Below the pieces are notes generated by a model. It did no database searches and had not been told where the DNA came from. It saw nothing but the letters and a program-made list of their open reading frames with translations. The position numbers were made by a program, and so were the translations under genes. Positions 43,076 to 52,059 of a stretch of 64,000 bases of DNA are shown piece by piece (position 1 is the first letter of the stretch; each line of letters opens with the position of its first letter). Origin of the DNA: Protula sp. h YS-2021. Taxonomy: Eukaryota > Annelida > Polychaeta > Sabellida > Serpulidae. The DNA lies in assembly GCA_949752745.1 (NCBI GenBank), contig OX457026.1, positions 38,854,723 to 38,918,722 of the forward strand, given 5' to 3'.

Positions 43076-45395
43076 CAGCATCTAGATGAAAAATATTCAC
43101 ACCTCAAACGACTAGCGTTCGCTCCGGGTTCGGCTTGAAATAGAAAAGTTCAGATTAGAGCCTATTTATTGCTCACATTACATACCGGTATTCAGCCCTT
43201 CCCCGTCACAACACTCACCTTGCAGCGTTATATCGCCTTTTTATCAAGACCTTTTAAAGCATTTCAGTCAGTCAAAATTATTTAGACGGGCTACGCTTTG
43301 CATGTCTTGTTTTGAATTTGGATATTGGTACAATTTTAGAAGATTTTCTGTTAAACTAACTTTCCGGGGAGTTAAACATGTTCTGTGCAATAATCCGATT
43401 CGAAAGTTACCAATTACAAAAGATGTTTTGGAAAAAATTCGCTCCGTTTTTTGATATGAGAAATACCGTGTATTTAGTTTTGTGGGCTGCTACTTTGGCC
43501 GGTTTTTTTGGTTGTTTAAGAAAGAGTTAACTGGTTCCGCCATCAGCTAAAAGTTTTGACAGAGTGAAACATTTCAGTCGTGAGTCATTTATTTTTGTCT
43601 GATAGGGTCATCCTGCCACTTAGGTGGTCTAAAACAGTCCACTTCCCAGAAACGATAATTGAAATACCACTGTTAAAAATACCCAATTCTACGTTTTGTC
43701 ATGTTTCAGCAATTAAAAATATACAGTCAATGGACAAAATTGTTCGTCACCTTGTACGAGTTCGCGTTGGACACCGCATGTGTTCTATATTAGGGCGTTG
43801 TATTTTAATACTTAACAACGTAATTGTTACGTCATGGGTGACTGTATCCATAGTAAAATCAATGCAGATTACGTTCGTATAAGTATTGCGACAAGTTGTT
43901 TTGATTTTACATGTAAAATTTTAGCATCTAAAGATGGCTTCCGGTAGGAAGGAATATGGAAGTGAACTGAAACAAAAAATTGTGAAAAGTTATAAACGCA
44001 ACAGAAATACTTCAGAATTGGCAAGAATTTTTAATATACCTCGGACTACAATCTGTAGTATTTTGACAAAATTTGAAAAAGAAAAAGTTGTTGAAAATCG
44101 CACTGGTAGAGGAAGGAAAAAATTATTTACTGAAAGAGACAAAAACCAACTTTTCCGGATCATTAAAGCAAATAGAAGACAAACTTTGGTGGACATTACT
44201 GGTGTATTTAATGAACAAAATCACAAAAATTTTGTACTAGAACTATCAGAAGAAATATTAATAGTTTAGTGGTTTAGGAGGAGGTCCAGCAAAAACAATG
44301 CTCAGTTACAAATGTCAACAAGAAAAAAAGAATTAAATGGTGCAAAGAAAGAAAACATTGGTCAGTTGCGGGACAGTGGAAAAATTGGATTTTTAGCGAT
44401 GAAACTCAAATAGTTTTTAGAAGTGATAACCGCATTTATGTTTGGAAAAAAAGGCGACGAAAAGTACAACCCCCAACTCGTGTGCCCTACACCTCGTCAC
44501 AGAATTAGTTTAATGGTCTGGGGATGTGTTACCTATCAAGGGGTAGGAAAAATTACCAAAGTTGAAGGTACAATAAATGCTCAAAAATACATAGATATAC
44601 TGGACGAAAACCTTTGGCCTGTAATTGCACAGCATTTCCCTCAAAACAATTATGTATTTATGGATGACAATGCACCGATTCACAGGGCTCGAATTGTACA
44701 AAATTTTGTAATGGAAAACTATATCAATACGACAGAGTGGCCAGCACAATCCCAAGATTTAAATATAATAGAAAATATGTGGTTATATGTCAAAAGAAGC
44801 CCTAAATCGAAAACACAACCAGACAGAGCTAATGGCTGAAATCAGACACATCTGGGAAAACACACCACAAACCCGAATTCAAAGTTTATACGACACTATT
44901 CCCGATCGTATTTTGGAAGTAATAAAAATGAAGGCAATTTGACCAAATATTAAGGTAAGACAATTTTCTATTGCATTACCAGAGGATATTGAATTCAGAA
45001 TGAAAACAATACCAATGCGCCGCCATTTTGTAAAATGACGAACAATTATGTCCATTGACTGTATGTGCCAAAGTACCAGCGGACCCTTCTTCCTCCACAT
45101 TCGTTGTTCCGTTTAATGGTATGTTTTTACTCTGACTCACACTACATTTGTGGCCTATCTAAGAGAGATGTTATCAAAGGCTGGTTTAGACAGTGGACAT
45201 TTTAGTGGGCATTCCCTCAGAAGAGGGTTTGCTAAGTTTGGTTTAAGTTGTGATTTGGATATTTACTCATTAAAAATCCATGGGTGTTGGAAATCAGACG
45301 CTGTTTACAACTACTTAGACAATGACTACGAAATTCGAGAACACTGTATGGCTGTTATTAGAGATAACTTAATTTCAAAGGCAATCCATGGTTAG
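43076..45395 (+). pseudogene. Tyrosine recombinase gene split by Tc1, unit B
   Basis: Same structure and same interruption point as unit A. The catalytic C-terminus at 45150-45395 (HSLRRGFAKF, HGCWKSDAVYNYLD) is identical to that of unit A. Confidence 0.82.
43724..45061 (+). mobile_element. Tc1-type (DD34E) transposon, unit B copy
   Basis: TA at 43722-43723 and 45062-45063 with the same inverted ends. One A shorter than the unit A copy near 44450, which opens a frame starting 44423. The DDE residues are as in unit A (MDDNAPIH, NIIENMW). Carried along in the tandem duplication, not an independent insertion. Confidence 0.92.
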
Positions 45396-45959
45396 TAACC
45401 CATTAGCAAGCGGATTTTGGGCATATAATGCGATATCATACCTTTTGCCTAGCTTTGATCATAGGCCTGGCGGTTAGCTTTTAACTTGCATGTGGCAACA
45501 TTAACCCCTTTCATTGTTCGTTATTAGGCTGATAATTTTTTTTCGAGCCTTTACGTAGATGCCAGTTTTCCTGTTGCAAATATTCGCTTGTAGTTAATCG
45601 GATTCTTTATATGTTAATTATGTTTTTCTCACAGTTTGGCTTCGCCTTTTATCACAATTGTGAACAGTCCGAGTGTTGACTTGTAAATAATTTAAATTTA
45701 TCCAGGTTCCACAAGGTCTTTGTCCTATTTTATGATCCCTCCAGTAGTTCATTTTACGACCATTCCTTGCATGGCGGGCTATCATTTAGTGGATTTTATT
45801 TTTGAATTTATTTTAAGCTGCAAGATGTGAAATAAAAAATTCATCGAAACAAGGAGTGGTCTCATTTGTCTTGTCGTTTGTTTTGTTTTTCTTCAACAAC
45901 GTAATTTTTTCAATGACGAAATCCCTCAACTTCATTGTATGACGCAAAGTAATTATGAC

Positions 45960-46426
45960 ATTTTTTGCTCAGCTAAAATAGGTAATTGCTTTGCAAATCC
46001 ACACTTTTTTCTCTCCTGCTTTTCATTGGTAGAGGGGCGAGTATAAGACCACCCTCTCAACCAGTGACTGGTGTTCTCTCTATATCTCCTAGCATTGCTA
46101 TTCTTTTTTCTTTTTATTCAGTTGGTGGTCAAAGTTTACGGCGTTTGGTCGATGGTTTAAATAATTATATTTTCTTTAAACTGTTCAAACATTATTGTAA
46201 TTTCTGTTCAGTTTTATCTACAAGTGCATTTTTATTTCCCTCCACGCCTACCCTATTGTGATTGGTTCGGTGGGTGGTGGATTTTAGTTTATGAATTTAT
46301 TTTAATCTGCAAGATGTGAAATAGAAAATTCCGCCAAACAAGGAGTGGTTTCATTTGTTTTTCTTCAACAACCTAATTTTTCAATGACGAAATCCCTCAA
46401 CGTCATTGTGTGACGCAAAGTAGTTA
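45960..46426 (+). mobile_element. Third YR-element unit, internally deleted
   Basis: Keeps the first ~270 bases of the unit (to acaagtgcattttt near 46232) and the last ~160 bases (from ggtggattttagtttatgaa near 46273 to gacgcaaagtagttatg), joined through ~40 unrelated bases. It lacks all genes. Its ends are more diverged from A and B than those are from each other, so it is probably the older copy. Confidence 0.8.
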
Positions 46427-47012
46427 TGTGATTTGCTTAACGACATGGCCGATCCTTAGCCTGTTATATTGTGTCAATACATGTCAATGTGTGACCAAAA
46501 ACAACTATGCTTAGTTTAAATTTAAGCCAAAAAAAAACGGGGAGAGAAGGCGGGAGAGGACGTCATACACCTTTCTCATTTTTCTGTACAAGTTTAATGT
46601 TTAAATAAAACCGTGCAATTTATCCAAGGAATAACTACACCAAGTTTGAAGTAGATCCGGCTTTCCACTATCGAAATTTCGGATCTTTAGGACCTACCAA
46701 GCAACAATCCCACCAATTTTGAACTTTCTCCGATGTTCAGCGGCTGAGAAATTTCATACACAAGATTTTTACGTAATGATGTCATACGCCTCCCCTACTA
46801 ATTTAAGAAGCGTCGAAAGTTGAAAGAACCGCCCGATCTACCCATGGAATAAAAAAAGATCAAGTTTGAACTCTATTCGACCTTTCATTCCCGAGATATC
46901 TTGCACACAACATCCTGTTCACAACAGACAAACACACACGAACACAAGTAGATACATACACACATGCACAGAACGTACAAACATTATATGTCTCCCCTTG
47001 GTGGGAAGACAT
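46427..47012 (-). mobile_element. Hairpin-headed repeat flanking the YR array on the right
   Basis: Runs from atttgcttaacgacatggcc to the terminal imperfect hairpin TATGTCTCCC/GGGAAGACATA near 46985-47012. Read on the complement, it matches 27268-27720. The 46428-46690 part matches 35103-35365, so the YR array is bracketed by direct copies of this repeat. Confidence 0.75.
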
Positions 47013-49037
47013 AATAAATATTCACTAGGATGTGCTCGGAAGCGAAAATACCCTATATTTTTCGGTTTTCTCAACTTTTAATCTCTTTGTTTTTAAGCTA
47101 TCGCAATGAATTATATACCGTTAGAAAGCATTTTTGATGACATTTACAAGTGGTTATTACTTATTTCTGAAAAATCAAAAGTTTTCGAACAAATCGAAAA
47201 TTCTATTTTTTTTTTTTTTGGAATTGGTACGAGGAGGCGGAGATACCCTCAGGTTGGAAAGGGGAAATATTTTTTCAAAAATGTTTTATATCTAATGTTA
47301 GCACAAAACGATATTTTAACACCATAATAAGTGATAAATAACCTATCCAACGCAAAAAGAATCATAAAAATCCGTTCATTGTTTTGGAGAAATTGCCAAA
47401 AATCGGCTCCAAAAGTAATCAACTTGAAAATTCCAGCCTAACCCCTTAGGCATTGCGCCTAATTCTAATAAAGCTAGAGAATCTTTTATATTTTTCTATT
47501 GGAATATAATAAAACCTTAAAGTCCAGCAGTTTTTGGGTTACGGTTATGGTTAGGGTCAGCGTCAGTGTGAGGGTTACACTTATTATATAACTAAAACCA
47601 GAATTTTTCTACCCACTTTTGTTGCTGCCATAAAATTTTTAATTGGTAGATACCAATCTGTTTGATATATTGTTATATAATTGTTTATATTAAAATAGAT
47701 TTAAGGTTATTTTTAAAAATTTCCGACTATGCATTATGCATAATTTTGGGGTTTGAAATTTTTCAACTCGGAAATTTCATGTTTTTGGTTTTTGATATCT
47801 AACATTATCAAAACTTGTCAGAATATTGTCAAATTTAGTGTTAGATTGTTTAGGTTTATTGCTTTATCTATTTAATGACTTAATTTAAAGAAAAATATGA
47901 ACCCTGAGGAAAAAATCATTTCCTAGAAAAAAGGAAAGTGAGGTGCACAAGTCATCATTTGGGATCAATGTGAAGATGAAAAAAATTTCGTTTCTTCTTA
48001 TAAAATATATATTTTTATTCAATCATGTAATGTCAAAAGTAAAGAAATACTAGATAATATCTGCATGAAATTCTTTCGTAGAAAAATCCTGGTTCTTAAC
48101 CCCGAAAACAGGGGGTTGTCAACTTTAACGACATTGATATTATACCTTTTGGTATTATTTGAAAAAGAAATTTATAGGAATTTTACCTCTGTTAATTATC
48201 TTTATTTTACTATAGTACTCGAACAAAAAGCTTTGATGGTTTAGGATATTTTAAATTGTCATGGGTGAAATTCAGGTATCAAATATGCCATTTTGCATAA
48301 TATTATTTTGAAAGTATACAAAAAGCCGCAATATATTTAAGGATGATGCTGGATTATCTTTTTTTTATACATCTACAATGTGTAAAATGTAGTAATTGGT
48401 TTTAAAAACGTTTAATAACGTTGAAAAAAAACGTTATAAATAGACAACACCATATATTGAATAATGCTAATATAAAAAGTTCAAGAATATGAGATACATT
48501 TTGGAAAGCATTTGTAGCTTTAAATCAATTAAGCATTTGCAGAGATGTTGCCTACATAATAGGAAACGTTATATCACGGTATAAAACTTTTGCAGGTAAC
48601 GTAAGTGAAGTGTTTAGGGTATAACGTCACAAAACGTCTTTAATTTCATAAGGAAAATTGACCAATTTTCTTCATTTTTCAACTTTGGCGATCAATTTAA
48701 CAAAAGCTGTAAGAGGTGTGACCTTTATATTTATGTCGTGTATAAGCCATTTTATATAAATAATAATGCAAGAGAAAACGTTTGAATAGTTGCATGTTTT
48801 CGGCGTGAAAAATTTTGAAAGTTAGGGGGTTCGGTCATGGGAGCAATTTTGGCCGATTTTTCGAATTTGTTTGCTCTATACGGAGAAAATCTTTATTAAG
48901 TATTGTCATGATTTTTGCAGGAAATAAGGCATGTTTAATAATTGCCTGTATATATTACAATAGAAATCGTTCGATTTTCTCCCCTTTTCGGGATGAAAAT
49001 AAATACTATTTGTTAGGGGATCGGTCGAAGTCGGCAG
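47013..49037. other. Non-coding, AT-rich; nothing recognised beyond a weak repeat
   Basis: Contains a stretch near 47330-47420 resembling the 178-bp repeats at 33 kb, and degenerate gttagggtcag-type sequence at 47540-47580. No gene-like frame. Confidence 0.5.
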
Positions 49038-49495
49038 TTTGGAACATATTACATCATGATATTGATTAACAAGTTATTCAACAAGTTGTTGTACAACATT
49101 TGTTCAACAACATGCTTAACATGTTGTTCAACAACATTGATGCATGTTGCATTGATACATCCTTTCGGTTCAACATACACTGTTAAACTGATGAACATAG
49201 CTTTATATACGACGACAACAACCTGTTGAACCACTTGTTGAACATGTTCAACTTGTTGAACAACATGCTTAACAACGTGTTGAACATTTTGAACATGTTC
49301 AACAACATGTTAAACATGTTGAACTTTTCAACAACATGTTGAATTTGTTGAACAACATGTTGAACAACATATTGTTGAACAAGTTGAACACGTTCAACAA
49401 GTTGAACGATATGTTCAACATGTTGATGAACAATTGTTGTACAACAACTTGTTGAATAACTTGTTACTCAATACCATGACGTAATATGTTCCAAA
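49038..49495. repeat. 458-bp fold-back element with 61-bp arms and a self-complementary core
   Basis: Left arm 49038-49098 (tttggaacatattacatcat ... gttgtacaaca) pairs with right arm 49435-49495 with about three mismatches. The ~335 bases between are almost entirely built of GTTGAAC/GTTCAAC, CAACATGTTG and GAACATGTTC words, many of them perfect palindromes. No coding capacity. Confidence 0.9.
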
Positions 49496-49499
49496 AATA

Positions 49500-49600
49500 A
49501 TTTGAACACGTGTTTGAATGGGCTGCTCATTCGAACACATGTTTGCATTGACTTGCCATTCGAACACATATTTGAATGGCGTGCTCTTCTCACCCAAAAA
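49500..49600. repeat. Minisatellite ttcgaacacatgtttgaatgg, block 1
   Basis: About 2.5 units of ~42 bases: gaacacgtgtttgaatggg, then gctgctcattc. The same unit forms a second block at 50299-50505. Confidence 0.85.
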
Positions 49601-49617
49601 AATGTGGGAAGAAAAAA

Positions 49618-50000
49618 ATGCTTATAGTCAGATATGTAAATAGCCTGTGACAACTTTGTGTAAAAACTAAAAATAAAACTGGATCAAACGCTAAAATTTT
49701 CATTCAATTCGATTAAGCATAGCAAAAGTTATCTACTGTTTTGGTTTTTGAAAAGTTAAAATTATGCTTATAGCCACATATGTAAATAGCCTACGACAAC
49801 TTTATGTAAAAACTATAAAACTGACATAAAGACATAAAACTGAATCAAATGGTAAAATTTTCATTCAAATCGGTCAAACATGACGAAAGTTATCTACTTT
49901 TTTGTTTTTTTTTTAAGTTAAAATTTTGACATAAAAAAAATTATGCTTACAGCCACAAATACAAATAGCCTGTGACAACTTTATGTCAAAACTAGATATA
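49618..50000. repeat. Tandem repeat, 147-177 bp, three copies
   Basis: Units start at 49618, 49765 and 49942 with atgcttatagccacatatgt and aaatagcctgtgacaacttt. Spacer lengths differ between poly-A/T runs. Confidence 0.85.
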
Positions 50001-50171
50001 ACTCGATGAAACTGGAGGTGGGAAGATGTCAGTCATCGGCGTGGGAAGTCGTCATTTCTTCTCAAATTTATTGATTGTTCCCACGCTCTGAGGTCTTTAA
50101 TGTTCTCAAATTTATTGCTTGTCCCTACGCTCTGAGATCTTTCATGTACTTATTCCCACGCTGTGTGAAAG

Positions 50172-50240
50172 GGGGCGTGTAGCTCAGTTGGTAGAGCGCT
50201 CGTCTTCAGATCTAGGGTGTATAGCCCGCTCGGCTTTCAA
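50172..50240 (+). ncRNA. tRNA-like 5' half (SINE head or tRNA pseudogene)
   Basis: GGGGGCGTGTAGCTCAGTTG followed by GTAGAGCGCTCGTCTTCAGA is a clear tRNA D-arm with A box, and a partial anticodon arm follows. The T-arm is unrecognisable (no GGTTCGANNCC) and the acceptor stem has no partner. Not a functional tRNA. Confidence 0.55.
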
Positions 50241-50298
50241 ATCTGCTCATGCGTATTAGCTGTGCACTCAATTATGATGCCCTAGGGATTCAAACTTT

Positions 50299-50505
50299 AA
50301 TCGAACACATGTTTGAATGGGCTTGCCATTCGAGCACGTCTTCGAATGTGGAGCTTGTCATTTGAACACCTCTTGTGAATGGCGCGTGTCCCATTTTGAA
50401 CACTTCTTTGAATGGTGTGGGCTTGCCCTCATCCGAACACGTCTATGAATGGGGTGCTTGCCCATTCTAACAATGTTTGAATGGCGTGTGCTCTTTCCTA
50501 CCATA
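50299..50505. repeat. Minisatellite ttcgaacacatgtttgaatgg, block 2
   Basis: About five diverged units of 40-45 bases with gaacacntctttgaatgg and gcttgcccattc. Confidence 0.85.
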
Positions 50506-50559
50506 TAACCCAAAGAGAGAAAAAAATAACCCCAAAAGAATATCACTTACCTCTGTCTC

Positions 50560-50560
50560 C

Positions 50561-50590
<30 letters not shown>
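50560..50590. repeat. (CAA)n microsatellite, ~10 copies
   Basis: Uninterrupted caa repeats between gtctc and taatgg. Confidence 0.97.
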
Positions 50591-50593
<3 letters not shown>

Positions 50594-50688
50594 AATGGCA
50601 GTTGTGCACACACAATGTCCCTTATAAAGAAAGACTGATGAATCTCATAGTATGTACTGGGTTGTCTTCACATATGTCCTAGAGGGTC

Positions 50689-50843
50689 TGACGTCACGAT
50701 GATTGACACATGATAGACAGATTGTATTAGTGGGTTACTTGATTTATGACGTCACAATGATTGACAGGTGGCTCAGTACCCCCGTGGCCTACGGGCTGTG
50801 ACGTCATTATGACGGGCGTGCGCTCAGCCGTCGCTATAAATAG
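50689..50843 (+). promoter_or_regulatory. Three CRE sites followed by a TATA box (repeat-derived promoter-like cluster)
   Basis: Perfect TGACGTCA palindromes at 50689-50696, 50747-50754 and 50799-50806, followed by TATAAATAG at 50835-50843, 29 bases after the last one. The first two CREs sit in the same longer word (TGACGTCAcnATGATTGACA), so the cluster is a 52-58 base tandem repeat. CRE palindromes bind CREB/ATF factors. A working promoter is inference, and no gene start is seen downstream. Confidence 0.45.
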
Positions 50844-50849
50844 CTATCT

Positions 50850-50975
50850 GATCCAAAACACCCATGGGTCTTCTGAATCACTAGAGTGTTCTAGAAAAGT
50901 GATCCAGAACACCCATGGGTGTTCTAAATCAATAGAATGTTCTAGAAAAAAGTGATCCAGAACACCCATTTTCCC
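50850..50975. repeat. ~52-bp repeat with 20-bp palindrome and heat-shock-element motif
   Basis: Units start at 50850, 50901 and 50955 (gatccagaacacccatgggt). Unit 2 contains the perfect palindrome AGAACACCCATGGGTGTTCT (50906-50925) and a perfect HSE pattern GAA-TG-TTC-TA-GAA (50935-50947). Unit 1 has one mismatch in each. The third unit is cut short. Confidence 0.8.
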
Positions 50976-51766
50976 CTACTGTTTTTCAAAAACTAAGTAT
51001 TGGATATGTTTTCACGATACGTGCAAGATATTCTTTTAAAATATTCGCTTATGAATATAGAGATACGTCCATTTATGGCCAACTGTAAGGTTAACAATGC
51101 AAAATTCTAAAATATGCCAAAAATACAAGGTAGACGCTAGCTGGCATTTCCTGTATAGTGTGACATATTAGACATCTGTTGTTAACACGTGCAAAATATT
51201 GCGTTGGAATATACAAGAGTGGCAAAAATAAATTAACCCAAATAATAGCCTACCATAAAGTAATATATAAAAATTAATCAAAAAGTCTTAAAGATATAAT
51301 AAGTTAAGTCTGTCTTGCTATATAAAAATTAAGTTTTAGAAACCTGGAGACTTTATTATATTCTTAGGCTACTTCTGGTCTCACTGCGCTCGGGCAAAAT
51401 TATTTTGATTGGGGTAGAAAAGTTTATGTTAAAAGATCTAAGACTAGTTTCAGGTTAAGCTTTAGTTTATTATTTATAACAGGCTTTTAAGGTCGCCACA
51501 AAAAGAAAAGTTACATATTTCAAATGACTAAACACCTAAAACAAAGATACGCAAACATTTCAAAGCAATAAAAGTGCAGCGCCAGATTTTTATAAAATAA
51601 ACATGTTGTTGTGTAATTCTTTAAATGGTATTCTATGAAATATTTGTGGGTAAAGTTGCAATTTTGTAGCATAAAACACTTTATAATTGCAAAATTATAG
51701 TTTAAAGGACTATACATAACAAATCAAAAACATTTAAAATTTAAGCAGAAAAGTTCCATAAAGAAG
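50976..51766. other. Non-coding, nothing recognised
   Basis: AT-rich sequence without gene-like frames or clear repeats. Confidence 0.5.
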
Positions 51767-51881
51767 GTAGAAAAGTTCTGGTTCGAGTAGTAAAGTCCCG
51801 GTTTAGGTAGAAAAAGTCCAGTAGAAAAGTTCTGGTTTCGGTAGAAAAGGTCGGGTACAAAACCAGAACATTTCTACCTGG
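51767..51881. repeat. Short tandem gtagaaaagttctgg with an inverted end
   Basis: Four to five copies of gtagaaaagttctggtt-like words. The final aaccagaacatttctacc (about 51860-51881) is the inverse of the first. Confidence 0.75.
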
Positions 51882-51898
51882 AAATCTAACACTAAGTG

Positions 51899-51936
51899 TT
51901 AGGGTTGGGTTAGGGTTAGGGTTAGGATTGGGTTAG
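51899..51936 (+). repeat. Interstitial telomere-like TTAGGG repeats
   Basis: gttagggttgggttagggtt followed by agggttaggattgggttag: about six TTAGGG-like units, three of them perfect. Confidence 0.8.
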
Positions 51937-52059
51937 AGTATAGACTTGATTTCGCAAAATCTGTTCAAGACTCGAACAGATTTTTAAGACTAACTGGAGG
52001 GGGACCAAGGGTAAAAAATCTTCGAAATTTTTTATTTACTGCGATCAATTTCTTGTTCC

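Larger units (their letters stand above)
40698..45959 (+). mobile_element. Ngaro-like YR retrotransposon, tandem unit B
   Basis: Head-to-tail copy of unit A, almost identical. Main differences: a 48-base deletion in the RT gene at about 42213 (joining aatcaa to tattgctaaattcc), small indels at poly-A runs and scattered substitutions. Shared breaks and the shared Tc1 insertion show it derives from the same already-dead copy. Confidence 0.92.

Noticed and set aside
50172..50240. Functional tRNA gene
   Set aside because: Only the D-arm half is sound. The T-arm and acceptor pairing are absent.
49050..50510. CRISPR-like array of short repeats
   Set aside because: Units are contiguous or overlapping palindromic words and minisatellites without unique spacers, in a eukaryotic genome.
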